Shown here: one piece after another, positions 22,460-34,256 of the stretch
Layout: every line of letters begins with the position of its first letter
Numbering within the stretch: position 1 is the stretch's first letter
NCBI RefSeq assembly: GCF_003597395.2
Contig: NC_133770.1
Coordinates: 32,226,755-32,290,754, forward strand
DNA: 64,000 bases
Reading direction: 5' to 3'
From: Chelonoidis abingdonii
Lineage: Eukaryota > Chordata > Testudines > Testudinidae
Program-made: the position numbers and the translations under genes
Notes under the pieces: model-generated
What the model was told of the DNA's origin: nothing
The model's input: the letters and a program-made list of their open reading frames with translations, nothing else
The model's database searches: none

Positions 22460-23512
22460 GATAGGTTTCAGAGTAGCAGCCGTGTAAGTCTGTATCCGCA
22501 AAAAGAACAGGAGTACTTGTGGCACCTTAGAGACTAACAAACTTATTTGAGCATAAGCTTTCGTGGGCTAAAACCTACTTCATCGGATGCACGCAGTGGA
22601 AAATACAGTAGGAAGATATATACAGAGAACATGAAACAGTTGGTATTACCATATACGCTATAACGAGACAGATCAGTTAAGGTGAGCTATTACCAACAGG
22701 AGGGGGAGGGGGGAACAACTTTTTATAGTGGTAATCAAAATGGCCCATTTCCAGCAGTTAACAAGAAGGTGTGAGGAACCTTAGAGGGGAAAAATAAACA
22801 TGGGGAAATAGTTTTACTTTGTGTAATGACCCATCCACTCCCAGTCTTTATTCAAGCCTAATTTAATGGTGTCCAATTTGCAAATTAATTCCAATTCAGC
22901 AGCCTCTCGTTGGAGTCGTTTCTGAAGTTTTTTTGTTGTAATATGCGAATAGGTCTGTAATCGAGTGACCAGGAGATTGAAGTGTTCTGCAATTGGTTTT
23001 TGAAAGTTATAATTCTTGAAGTCTGATTTGGTCCATTTGTTCTTACATAGAGACTGTCCGGTTGGCCAATGTACACGGCAGAGAGGCATTGCTGGCACAT
23101 GATGGTATATCACATTGGTAGAGTGGCAGGTGAAATGAGCATCTGATACGTGTGGGCTGATGTGATTAGGTCCTATGATGAGACGTCCCCTTGAATAGAT
23201 ATGTGGACAGAGTGGCAACGGCTTTGTTGCAAGGATAGGTTCCTAGGTTACAGTGTTTTTGTTGTGTGTGTGGTGTGTGGTTGCTGGTGAGTATTTGCTT
23301 CAGGTTGGGGGACTGTCTGTAAGCAAGGACTGGTCTATCTCCCAAGATCTGTGAGAGTGATGGATTGTCCTTCAGGATAGGTTCTAGATCCCTGATGATG
23401 CGCTGGAGAGGTTTTAGTTGGGGGCTGAAGATGATGGCTAGTGGCGTTCTGTTACTTTCTTTGTTGGGCCTGTCCTGTAGTAGGAAGGATGATGATGCTG
23501 TTTTGCAGTGAC
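22460..23512 (-). mobile_element. Penelope-like element, family 2, 3' half
   Basis: Read on the minus strand, the PLE C-terminal region is recognisable at 23218-22814: 'SRGRLIIGPNHISPHVSDAH', 'HHVPAMPLC' and a worn GIY-YIG line 'GQSLCKNKWTKSDFKNYN'. The non-coding 3' end follows (to 22460), with a hammerhead-like motif and the terminal repeat ('tttcagagtagcagccgtgt' on the + strand). The reverse-transcriptase part is absent or decayed. PLEs encode a telomerase-related RT plus GIY-YIG endonuclease; here stop codons and frame changes exclude function. Confidence 0.8.
22549..22586 (-). ncRNA. Hammerhead-ribozyme-like motif in PLE 3' region
   Basis: Minus-strand order: CCGAUGA; helix II made from GUAGGUU and AGCCCAC with one mismatch; GAAA; a 2-bp helix III (GC/GC) with UUAU loop; then UC at the expected cleavage position. 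This matches the minimal hammerhead layout known from PLEs, except that the core CUGANGA has U4 changed to C, which should weaken or abolish cleavage. Helix I is not obvious. Confidence 0.5.
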
Positions 23513-24200
23513 CAGGGAGGGCTTGTGAGGAAACTAGTTCAGAAGTAGCTACTTTAAATTGTGAGAAGCATATGTGGAAGGAGAAGCCAAAGACAAGCAG
23601 TAGTGGGGTTGGATGGAAGAAGACAGGTCGGGAGTGGATGAGTAGATCTAGGAGTCACTGATATAAAGATGATAGTGCTTGAAGCTGGGAGGGCAAATGA
23701 GGTTACCCAGGAAAAAAAGGTGTGTGTATGGGGGAAGAGGGAGCCAAAGAGAGAACCCTGTGGGACCCCAGGGAAGGAGAGAGGCATTGGCAAAATCTTC
23801 CTCCAAGAGACTAGAATGAAGGAATGCCTAAAGAAGGGAGGGAAGCAAGGAGAGGAGAATTTTGTCGCCAAAGCTGGACAAGATCAAGAGAGAATGTGAG
23901 TATGATAAAATGTGTCAACAGGGGAGAGATAAAGGAGGATGAGAATGAAATAGTGTCATAGCTAGTTGGTATTGAAGTAATTGGAAATCTTGGTGTAACC
24001 AATTTGGGTGCAGTAGAGAAGATGGAAACCAAAACAGAGGGGATTCAGAATGAAGTTGGAGCAGAGGCACTCGAGGCAATAGTTGAAGGTGGAATGGTCA
24101 GTGAGTTTAGAGGTAAAGGGCAGAATGGAGATAGGGCTGTAGTTGAATTACCTGGAGATTACTGGAGACTAGTATACAATCCACTTTGTATATCTTGCTT
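23513..24200 (-). mobile_element. L2-like LINE reverse-transcriptase remnant
   Basis: On the minus strand near 23790 there is 'GVPQGSLFGSLFP', matching the RT motif GVPQGS-x-LGP-LLF of L2/CR1-type LINEs. It is followed at expected distance by sequence resembling the H-x-YADD/SDS region in another frame. Frame changes and stops are frequent. It may have been split by the PLE at 22460-23512. Confidence 0.5.
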
Positions 24201-24221
24201 ATTGGCCAAGAATACTATAGA

Positions 24222-24549
24222 AGTGGTTCTCAACCAGGGCTCCGGGGCCCCCTTAGGAGGCCATGAGCAGGTTTCAGAGGGTCTGCCAATCTTGCTAGGG
24301 CCCAGGGCAGAAAGCCAAAGCCTGCTGCACAAGACTGCAGCCTGAGGCTGTGAGCTCTACCACCTGGGGCTGAAGCCAAAGCCTGAGCAACATAGCTTTA
24401 TGGTGCCCCCTGTGGCAGTTGCCCTCTTAGCTATCCCTTAACGCTAGCCCTGGCTTTTATATGCAGAAAAACAATTGTGGCACAGGTGGGAGGTGAAGTT
24501 TTTATAGCATTTTGGGGGCCTTCAAAAAGAAAAAGGTTGAGAATCTCCA
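24222..24549. mobile_element. Non-autonomous hAT-like element
   Basis: Left end agtggttctcaaccaggg and right end 'aaggttgagaatctcca' are inverted repeats typical of Charlie-like hAT MITEs. The flanks share 'ctatag' on both sides, suggesting a worn target-site duplication. Confidence 0.6.
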
Positions 24550-26612
24550 TTCTATAGTAATACGTCTTCAAGAAAAACAAATCTAAATATTCAGTTCTCT
24601 CCTACTTGACTCTTTGACATGGCCATCTGCACTAAAAGAATTTAACATGAAGGAAAATGTAGTCATTTTGTTGTTAACTGAATGTCCTGTCTTGGCTTTT
24701 CAGTAGCTTCTTTCTCTGTGTGTGATTAAGAGAATTAAATGAAATGCTAGAGCCGTAAGTCGCAAGTGATATTTTCCTCTGGCTTATCTGCATCTATAGT
24801 AATCTTAGTGTCGGAAGATGTAGTGCGCAAATCACTTTGGACTTTATATCAACTGTAAGTGTAAAGCAGCTGGAATGTCCCCAATAATGGCAGCAGTAGC
24901 ATACCTTTCTGATTTCTGTAGTTAGTCTCTATTGTCATTTATCTTGTAAGAGCACCTATACTACTGTTCTAAAGCCGGTTTATAAAAATGAATTGCACCA
25001 ATCAGTGGTCATATTTTAATTAAAATATTGAGCATATGACTTAATCCTGTAAAGTAACTTCCATAATGAAATCATGAGCAGGTTTGGGTACCATCTGCTC
25101 TAGTTATAGTGTACACAAATTGATTGATAGCTTCAGCATGGAGCGTGATCCAACTTTAAGGTTATGTTCTACTGCAACACGCCTCTAAGTGGGACATTCA
25201 GTTTACCTGGAATTTGTATTCTTGTTTTCCACTTGTGTTCTGTACCCATTTGTGATTTGAATAAGCATGTGCTCAACACTTTTAGATTATAGTACTTCAA
25301 CGTTGTTTAACAATTTCCCTCAGAGAGCTTTTTAAACCTGTATAAAGTTGCTGAATCTCTGAGTAATCTTCCTGTGGTCTGCCTGGTGCCTCCATGGTAG
25401 GCATGGTGGTGGTGAGGAACTTCCTGGCTTTTCGCATTCCGTCCCCCTTTTTTTTTATTTGTTGTGGAGTGACCCTGACTCCTTAAACCTTTTGTTGTGC
25501 TGATTAAATGTTATCTTTTCCTGTTCATAGAAAAGTTACTTTTAGTAGTAGGCTATTTTAATCATTACAAATATAGACTGTGACCTATTTGCAAAGAGTG
25601 CTCAGTCTTTTATCCTCTTTAGTAATTGACTATTGCATAAACTATGAAGCGCTAAAGGGGATTATCACTAGGATGCCTGTCTTGCTTTGATTAATTCTGA
25701 GTAGTAAAGATCCCACAAATGGAGCTGAATTTTACCTCTACATTTTCTCTAGAAAATGCTGTAATTTTGTTTTTGATTACATTAAAACATAGCAAGTTAA
25801 CTATATTTAGAAAATGTGTGTGTATACTGGTAAGTTTCTTTAGGGGAAATCACAGAACTCTGTTTATAGTTTCCTCTTAATTAGACAAATCTAATTAGGC
25901 CTCTAAATACAGGGGAGTTGTCAAGTTCTCTAGGTCCCAGATTTAACTTGCTTTTATTGTTGGAAATGTGCTGCTTATTCTGCTTGTCTTTATTTTTAAT
26001 TCACAGGGTCTAGCAATTAGTAATTTGAGGAGGGACATTGAAAGAATTCAGTTTACAAGACCTATACTTAATCAAACTGGACATGTACACCAAATTCTGA
26101 GGCTGCATATATAGCTTGGTTAATGTAGATCCCAGGCATAAAGTGCTATGTGTAATATTTAAAACCCATTTAAAATAAGATCTGTGCCAGAATAATTAAA
26201 ATTCTCCCCCCCACCCTTTTCCCTTACCCCTGGAAATTATGCTTTCGGTAGCAGGACAACATTTTGTCTGGTATAGTTAAGATTTTTAAAGGCAGATTTA
26301 AATTTAGGACCAAAAACTACTTGTAATTTGAGGTATTCTGCAAAACACTAAAATTATTAGACTTGTGTTTTCTTCAGTTACTGCATCTAGCATTTCATAT
26401 TCACCCTGAAGTGTTTTCTAAGTGACTATTAGTGCTATCAGTCCAGCACCTCTCCTATTGGTGTAAGCTTTTCTACACTAAATTGTCCTTCAACTGGCAG
26501 GATTGGGGTCACCTCCAAGATGAGAGAAGTTCAGTTTCCTTCCCTTCTCTAACAAGGGTTCTAATCATGTTTAAAATGGTTGATGTCAACATCTCTTTGA
26601 TGAACTAATGAA
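24550..26612. other. Intron 2: about 2 kb without a recognised feature
   Basis: AT-rich, with no open frame of interest and no clear transposon ends. Confidence 0.45.
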
Positions 26613-28474
26613 GCTGTAAAAGCAGCAGAGAATCCTGTGGCACCTTATAGACTAACAGACGTTTTGGAGCGTGAGCTTTCGTGGGTGAAATACGCCACTT
26701 TGTCAGATACCAGGTTAGTGGAATTTCCAGGGGCACAAGTATTATATGCTAGCAAGCAAGCTAGAACGATAACGAGGTTAGTTCAATCAGGAGGATGAGG
26801 CCCTGTTCTAGCAATGAGAGGTTGAAAACCAAGGGAGGAGAAACTGGTTCTGTAATTGCAAGCCATCACAGTCTTTGTTAGTCCAGAGCTGATGGTGTCA
26901 ATTGCAGATGACACGAAGTCAGCAGTTTCTCTTTGAAGTCTGTCCTGAAGTTTTTTTGCTGCAGGATGGCCACCTTAGGTCTGCTATAGTGTGGCCAGGG
27001 GAGGTAAGTGCTCTCCTACAGGTTTTGTAATGCCATTTTCTCGAATATCTGATTTGTGTCCATTTAATCCTTTTCCGTAGTGACTGTCCAGTTTGGCCGA
27101 TGTACATAGCAGAGGGGCAGTGCTGGCATATGATGGCGATATGAACATTGGTGGACGTGCAGGTGAATGAACCAGTGATGGATGGCTGATCTGGTTAGGT
27201 CCTGTGATGGCGTCGCTGGTGTAGATATGTGGGCCAGAGTTGGCATCGAGCTGGTTCCTGAGGTAGAGTTTCATGGTACGGCGTGCAGTTGCTGGTGAAA
27301 TACGTTTCAGTGTGGCCAGGACTTGCTGTGGGCAAGGATTGGCCTGCCACCCAAGACCTGTGAAAATGTGGGATCATTGTCCAGGATGGGTTGTAGATCC
27401 TTGAATGATGCGTTGAGGGTTTAGGTGGGGGCTGTATGTGATGGCAGTGGGAGTCTCTGTTGGTTTCTTTCTTGGGTTTGTCTTGCAGGAGGAGGCTCGG
27501 TCGGGTACACGTCTACTCTGTTGATTGTTTCCTTATTTCCTCGGGCGGTATTGTAGTTTGAGAATGCTTTGGTGGGATGATTTTGTAGGGTTGTCCTGTG
27601 AGGGTAGACAAGATGCCGGTGTTACCTCAGTGCTGTGAGACAATGGATCGTGGATGTGCCTGATGGAACCTGAGGCATGAAGGTAGGCGTAGCAGTCGGT
27701 AGGTTTTCGATCAGGGTGTTGTTAATGTGACCAGTCCGTATTTTCACCTGTGGTAGAAGTGAATCTCCTGTGTAGATTGGTCCAGGCTGAGGTTGACGGT
27801 GGGGTGGAAGTGTTGAAATCAGTGGAATTTTTCTAGAGTCTCCTTCCATGGGTCCAGATGATGAAGATGTCATCAATGTAGCGTAGGCAGAGAAGGCGTG
27901 AGTGGACGAGAGCTGAGAAGCGTTGTTCGGCTCAGCATAAAATGTTGCGTATTGTGTGGGCCATGCGGGTGCTCATAGCAGTGCCACTGATCTGGAGATA
28001 TAATTGTCACAAAACTTGAAATAGTTGTGTGAGTATAAGGCACAGAGCACAGCAGCCAGTTGTGCGGTGGCATTCATCAGGAATACTGTTCCTGACAGCT
28101 TGTATTCCATCTGTGTGTGGATGTTTGTAGAGAGCTCTACATCCATGGTGGCTAGGATGGTGTTTTCTGGGAGGTGACCAATGCATTGTAGTTTCCTCAG
28201 AAACAGTGGTGTCATGGAGATAGCTGGAGTGCTGTGGCATAGGGTCTGAGTAGAGAGTCCACATATCCAGACAGCTTCAGTAGAGAGTGCCTAATGCCCG
28301 AATGATGGGGCGTCCAGGATTTCCGGGTTTGTGGATCTTGGGTAGTAGATAGAATAACCCTGGTCGGGGCTCTAAGGGTATGCTGATTTGTTCCGGTGTT
28401 AGTGTAGGGAGTGTCCTGAGTAGATGGTGCAGTTCCTTAGTGTATTCCTCAGTGTTGAATAGTTGAAAAGTCAA
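26613..28474 (-). mobile_element. Penelope-like retroelement, family 1, RT plus GIY-YIG remnant
   Basis: Read on the minus strand from 28474: '[20 protein letters not shown]' at about 28360-28300 is the PLE reverse-transcriptase signature. Next comes a worn 'TMDVE-LSTNI' motif A at about 28145, then an intact YIDD catalytic motif C in 'RYIDDIFIIW' at about 27883-27854. The C-terminal 'MPALPLCY' and 'YIGQTGQSLRKRI' of the GIY-YIG endonuclease lie at about 27130-27060, in shifting frames. The 3' end carries a hammerhead-like motif and the terminal repeat (to 26613). At least several frameshifts and stops make it inactive. It lies antisense to ARHGAP12. Confidence 0.88.
26667..26706 (-). ncRNA. 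Hammerhead-ribozyme-like motif in PLE family 1
   Basis: Minus-strand order: CUGACAA (consensus CUGANGA with G8 changed to A, as expected from CpG decay); helix II with GUGG/CCAC at its base; GAAA; GC/GC helix III with UCAC loop; UC cleavage dinucleotide. Layout and spacing match the minimal hammerhead, so the ancestral element may well have had a perfect core. This copy is probably inactive. Confidence 0.55.
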
Positions 28475-28707
28475 GAGAAGATTGATTTTTGTACTTTTGT
28501 TTCTTATTCAATTTTTGTGCATGTATGACTCATGGTAATGTAGAACTCTTAAGACATCAGTTTATACTGGTAAATGTGAATTGATTTGATCCCACATTAT
28601 TAACAACTGAAATTTCTTCAGTTTGAGTAGCATTACTTGATGCAAAGTTGCAGTGCTTAATTTTGTATCTTACCATATACTTTGTCTGGTAGCTGAAGTC
28701 TAGAAAA

Positions 28708-28970
28708 AGGTTTCTCAAACTTTCAGTATAGATCATATTATAGTATATGCGGTCTCATCTGCCTTCTGTTTGAGAGAGTGCAAAGTATCTCTTGCACCAT
28801 TCATAACTTGTCATCCTTGTGGCAACTAGTGCAAATGCTTAATTGGAAAGTGATATTAGTAAATGTAATGAATATACTGTCTCTTAATGAAATCTAGCAG
28901 CTGGAAATAAGGTGGGATCAGCCTGTTTTTTGCCAGCAGGCATTCTGTGGGCTGCAGTTTGAGAACCTCT
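28708..28970. mobile_element. Non-autonomous hAT-like element
   Basis: Left 'aggtttctcaaactttc' and right 'gcagtttgagaacctctg' are inverted terminal repeats. The interior is non-coding. Confidence 0.55.
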
Positions 28971-30279
28971 GATCTTGAACATGTGCAAACATGCATCAAA
29001 ATTAACAAAATTCCTGTTTGAGGGCACATGTTAGCATCAGTTTATATTTTTATACATTTTGGGGAAAATATTTGTTTATATGTAGTATGACTTTACCTAG
29101 CTAACATCTGTACGTTTTTGTTTAAGGCTGCAATATAGAGCTATCATGTAGCTATGTCATCTGTTTCCCAGTAATAATGAATCATTTTGATATTGTCACT
29201 TAACCATTGTGAACTGGACAATGCAATTCTTCTGGTATAGTGGAAAAGTCTGTCTGGAAAGTAAAGCTCATCAGTGCAGAAGACAGAACTTTTTTGAGGG
29301 CCAGTCCAAGTCTGTGGAACAAACTCCAGAGGATTATAGAACCACCATCAAATTTTGTCGATTCTTTGACCTTACCTTGATTGATACAAAAACATTGCAC
29401 ATAAGCAATTTAAAAATAAAAATCTACAGATTTTTTTATTTTATGAGAAACAAGGAGAAAAAGAAAAGAATGTGGCAGATGTTATATTACTTACTGTGTT
29501 ACTTCTAGATGGTGGTTGGATACTACGGTAACGAGGTAAATATCGATTTCTTAAATTTATCGTGGTGTTATAGGGTGTGGAGTCTTCAACTAATTCAGGA
29601 TGCCATTTTGCTAGTCACTGTACAAACTGAGTCTCTCTGCCCCAAAGAGCTTACAATATAAAAGATGACACAACAGGTGGATGAAATAAGTGTGGATATG
29701 GTAACAAAAATAATAGGCTGCTTTATTCCGGACTAGCTGTAGGCAGAACTTTTTGCTATTCAATAACAGTAATTCCTAGTTGCCACCTGCCTAGCTATTA
29801 CTGGATGGCTGTGTGCTTACTAAATATGTGCCTATTTTCAGAACTTATCTGTACAATTTTCATTCGTTAGTGTTGGTATTGTGCTAGGAAAAATCCCTGT
29901 AATTCCAGGATCTTGGTACCCCTTCCACACAGATGCCCATTTGAAAGATCCACTTATTCCCCAACTTTCATTTAATTTGATAGTTAACCAACCACTGGCT
30001 TTATTTTTTTCATGTGACTTCTTCCAGTGGTGTAAAACATTTAATGGTATTTTCCGACTCAGTAAATCCACTTGAACACAGTCAAACTTGACAATTGGAT
30101 GTTACCTGCCTTGCTCTTTTAATTTAGTTTGTTTTTTTTAACTTCAAACTATGCTAATCAATTCTATCAAGTGTTGATGAGTAAAAAGAGAACTATATTT
30201 GACTCTGTTTTTCTTTCAGAGTAGTCTAGTGTGGTGTCTTTACCCTGCCGATAGTCCAGCTAACTAAAGAAATTTCCCT
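28971..30279. other. Intron 2: mostly unassigned
   Basis: At 29600-29690 there is a reversed L2/MIR-like tail ('gccccaaagagcttacaata'). A 99-codon frame at 29209-29508 has no recognisable domain. The rest is AT-rich. Confidence 0.4.
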
Positions 30280-30987
30280 GTGTTATATATATGTAACTTT
30301 AGTGCTCTTGTAGCCAAGATGGAGTCTGCTCTGCAGGCAGCTTTGGCCAAGAGAAGGCGCGCACAGGAATGCAGCAGGAGAAATCCCTTCCATGCCAGGG
30401 GCACCTGTTCCAAACCCTGTCCGACTGAACACCCCCACCCACAGGAGACGTACAGTGGATATAAGAAAGGGAAATATTTATTTACAGAGGGATGAGAGGA
30501 GAAGTACAACAAGGAGAAATATAGGGGGAGTAGTAGAACAGGGTTGCCTCCAAACCAAGGCCCCTCGGGCCCAGTAGTAGCTCAGTTTGAAAGGGCAAAT
30601 ACCCAGCAATGTGTCTGCACACAGAGTTCAGGAGTCCTGAGCAAAATTCCAGTCCAGTGGTGAGTCTTGGATGCTTCTGGTCATCTTCGGCGCCAGTGAA
30701 CTTTCCCCAACAAACCCCTCCGGTGCCCTCTTCTGCCGCTCTCTTCAAAGCCACACAGAGCGACTACCTCCCCACTTAACTATCTAGCAACCTCCCTCCT
30801 TATTCCCAATGCAGAGTCACAAGCCCCAGTAGTCACAGCCCCATGCAGCCCTGGGCAGCCCTGATACTGGCCTGTCCTTCTTGGGCAATTCCTCCCTGGC
30901 ACAGTGCTCTTCCTGGCTCCTGTCCTGGGGTGTCCCCAATCGGCCACCCTGTCCTTCCCAGGCTTCAGGCAGGTTCTCTTTACCACT
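30280..30987 (-). mobile_element. Probable LTR fragment
   Basis: This is a GC-moderate block unlike its AT-rich neighbours. On the minus strand it has an AATAAA signal within 'tgtaaataaatatttccc' at about 30485-30470. It abuts the hAT element at 30996. I cannot find a paired LTR or a target duplication, so the edges and class are uncertain. Confidence 0.4.
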
Positions 30988-32694
30988 ATTTAGACCAGGG
31001 GTGAACAAACTATGGCTCACAGGCCAGATTTGGCCCCTCAGGACTTGGATCTTGCCTGTGGGATTTGCACCCCTGTGGTGCCGTGGGCCCTGCGCTGCTC
31101 CCAGAAGCAGTCGGCACCATTGTTAGGGGGCTTATTCCTTCACCCTCCTACTTCCCTGGTCCTTCTCACATGAACGGAGAACAACAGTACCCGAAGTCCA
31201 AAGGCGCAAACAAATCGATGTTTATTGGGGTGAACTTCCAGCAAGCACAATTCCAGTTTCCTTCCTTAGTGTCCCCCTTCCCAGCTCTGACACCACAGAG
31301 CCTTGCCTGTGTCCCTGTTCCTGTTCCCGTTCCCATCCCCTGTTCCCATTTCCCCCTTTAGCAAAACATGATCCCAATTCCCCCATCCGCAGTCCCTGTT
31401 CCCATTTCCCCCCTCCACTTCCTGCTTGACTTCAGACTATATAGCAAAACCTGAGTTTTGCTTAGCTATTCCTTAACCAATCATTTTACTGAAATTTAAC
31501 TAACCAAACCTAACATATTGTAATATGATTATTTAACCAATTATACCCCACCACCTTAATTGGTTTACACCCAACAAAATTAATTATACAGTAGACAGAA
31601 ACAATTACAGAACCAGACAGAGACCATGCGAATAAACATAAAAAGCAATACAGAAGTGAGGATTTCACAACCACGTCTGTACAGACATAAGGGTTCTCCA
31701 GCTGTGTCTATTGATAAGTGAGTTCTTGCCCGACAGGATGCGACCAAATTAAGTTTCTTTTTACATCTTCTAGACTCTTCCCTTTCTCTGGAGATGATAG
31801 GAATATCAGGACAGAATTGTATTCCTAATAGCCCAATAGCACCTTATTTCAAGGTGACTAGTTTGGAATATGAGGATGTGACCATACACTTCCCAGCTTA
31901 TGGCTGCCTAACTAGATCTTAGCTGAAGGCCTTATCCTGTCACAGTAAGAGAAGGCCATTACACAGACAGTGATTTTGATTCTTTCTTTTATACCTCTAT
32001 AACTGGCTAAGTGATAAGAATACACCTAAATTCTTAAAGTATAGGCCTTTGCAGACAGGCCTGAATATCTATATCCTAACAACCATGACCCTGCGGCCCC
32101 TGGAGGAGGGGGGTCAGAGGACTCTGCGTGCTGCCCTTGCCTGTGGGTACCTCCCTCAAAGCTCCCATTGCCCGGGAATGGGGTACCATGGCCAATGGGA
32201 GCTTCGGGGGCGGTACCCACAGGCCAGGGCAAAGCGCAGAGCCCTCTGCTCCCCATCTCCTGAGGGCCTCAGGGACGCAGTGCTGTCCACTTCCCGGATC
32301 AGCGTGGGGCCAGGGCAGGCAGGGAGCCTCGTTGAGTGCCGCTGCTGCCCCGGAGCTGCTCCGGGTAGGTGGTGCCGGGCCGGAGCCCACACTCCAAACC
32401 CCTCGTGCACCTCAACTCCCTGCCCTCAGCCCACTCCCGCACTCTTCACACCTCCCTGCACTACTACCCTGAGCCCCTTCCTGTACCCCAACTCCCTTCC
32501 CTGAGCCCCCTTATACACCGCACACCCCTCGTCTGCCCCAACCCCTTGCCCTGAGCCCCTTCCTGCACACCACATCCTGCACTCCTCCTGCAACCGAAGT
32601 CCCTGCCTTAGCCCTACATTCATGGCTCTGCATGCAATTTCCCCACCCAGATGTGGCCCTTGGGCCAAAAAGTTTGCCCAGCCCTGATTTAAAT
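30988..32694. mobile_element. Non-autonomous hAT element split by an LTR
   Basis: The element is 30996-32686. Ends are caggggtgaacaaactatgg and 'aaagtttgcccagccctg', inverted repeats. Flanking eight-base duplications are atttagac (30988-30995) and atttaaat (32687-32694), with two mismatches. The hAT body is about 730 bp once the LTR at 31121-32081 is removed. The right half is C-rich. Confidence 0.75.
31116..32086 (-). mobile_element. Solo LTR with 5-bp TSD, inside a hAT element
   Basis: The LTR is 31121-32081 (961 bp), beginning TGTTAG and ending CTAACA, and is flanked by accat on both sides (31116-31120, 32082-32086). An AATAAA lies on the minus strand near 31218, so the LTR is likely antisense to the host gene. 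No internal genes or second LTR are present. A 4-6 bp duplication fits either an endogenous retrovirus or a Gypsy-type element; I cannot separate these. Confidence 0.8.
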
Positions 32695-33039
32695 TGAGGT
32701 AAAGAGTGTAATACAAAGCATTGCAGATCTTTTATAATAGAAGAATATGCTTTAAATTTGTTTAGTGAAGTGAGACTTTCAGTATAAATATTGATATAAA
32801 TACTCTTCAATAAAGCATGAGTAATTTTACATTTCAAAGTCTGGACAGTGGACTTTCTGAACTTTGGCATTCTGTGTATATAACTGTGTTGCATACGTGT
32901 TTATCTTCTAACTTAATAGATTTCTTAGCAGTGTCTGGAACCCATGTATTTTGCACAGTTATACATGTAGGCACTATTTGTTCTTTGTGCATTCAGAAAG
33001 ATACTTTTGTGACTGCTCATTTTAGAAGTGTTTTTATAT

Positions 33040-33104
33040 GATGAGGGCAGGGGACTGGGCTCAATGACCTCTCAAGGTCCCTTCCAGTCCTAGAGTCTAT
33101 GAAA
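33040..33104 (+). mobile_element. CR1 LINE 3' end fragment
   Basis: Contains 'ggactgggctcaatgacctc', 'aaggtcccttccagtcctag' and ends 'agtctatgaaaatga', the CR1 3' tail. It is only about 65 bp. Confidence 0.75.
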
Positions 33105-34056
33105 ATGAGGAATCTAGCACTGCTAAAAATTCAAGGATCTCAAGTGAGTATGCTGACTAGACTGCTCTTCCTGTTGCAGTTGTGCAAGTTGGCAGATCCA
33201 CAGGCTTTGTTAAACTGCAAGCACATGAAATGAACAATATCCATCCTGATTTCTCATTGTCTACATACAGCACTGATTAACTACATTAGATTCGAAGACT
33301 TTACAGGAGTCTGTCTTCCTTTGTGTGAGGCTAACTGTATTTTGTAACTGCATAACACGTTTGGTCAAAAGAAAGGAATTTCTGTGCATCTCAAAGAATA
33401 TTGAGATATTTGACATACCTTTGCCAAACTTTAAGGGGGAAAATAAGTCTGAGTAACTCTGTCTTATTTTGATGCTGGCCAAAGTGTGGTCGGCAGCTGC
33501 TCTAATCTTTAATAGGAAAGTGCAGGCTGGAAATGTGGCATGCTGGAAGTTCCTTTTTTGATTGAACTGCCTAGTATGTATAATCTCCAGAAGCTGCACC
33601 ATCATGTTTTTAGATCTGCTCCATTTTACAAATAATAAATGGGGGCTTCATGCTGGGCAAATTGTCAGCATGACACTTTGTTGTACCCAAACTTTGCCAA
33701 TACTCTTCAATTTAGTTTAAAAACAAAACCAACTCTGAGTGCTTGGCTACAACTTTGTTCTAGATATTTTTCTTTGCTTTATTACTTTGTAAAGCCATTT
33801 GAGACCTCAGCAGGTTGTGTGCTCTGTAAGGGTTTGGTGAAAACTTACCCTTCGTGTCTGCTAGAAAGGGCTAAGCTGATTGATCTCCCCACTTGCTTGT
33901 TGCTGTTGGATGTCTGTGATGGTGGGAACTTTCTTATGATGAGCTTTAGTTATTAGAGATCTAAATTGGGAGCCCCCCGCCTCCCAGCTGATTCCTAAGA
34001 GGAGGGTATCTCTTCTTCCTATGTCTTTTGTAGTTGTTAGCAGGAGAGGGCTCGTG
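33105..34056. other. Intron 2: no gene recognised
   Basis: AT-rich. A 114-codon minus-strand frame (33605-33261) and a 105-codon plus-strand frame (33639-33956) have no recognisable motif. Confidence 0.4.
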
Positions 34057-34256
34057 GGCTTGTCTACATCACACAGCTTTTAGCGACAAGGCTGTGTTGA
34101 CCAACAAAATACTTCTAGCCCTGCAAGCACTCCTGCTGACAAAGCCATGTTCACACTGCCACTTGTGTTGGCAGAAGTTTTTGTCTTTCACGGGGGGGCT
34201 TTTTTAAGTTCCTGGGAAAGGCAAACGTTTCGTCGACAACTTCGCAGTATAGACAT
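34057..34256. mobile_element. MITE with 'ttgtctacat' ends
   Basis: Left ggcttgtctacatcacac and right gcagtatagacatctg are weak inverted repeats. The interior ('gttgaccaacaaaatac') is non-coding. It may be Harbinger-related, judging from the end style. Confidence 0.45.
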
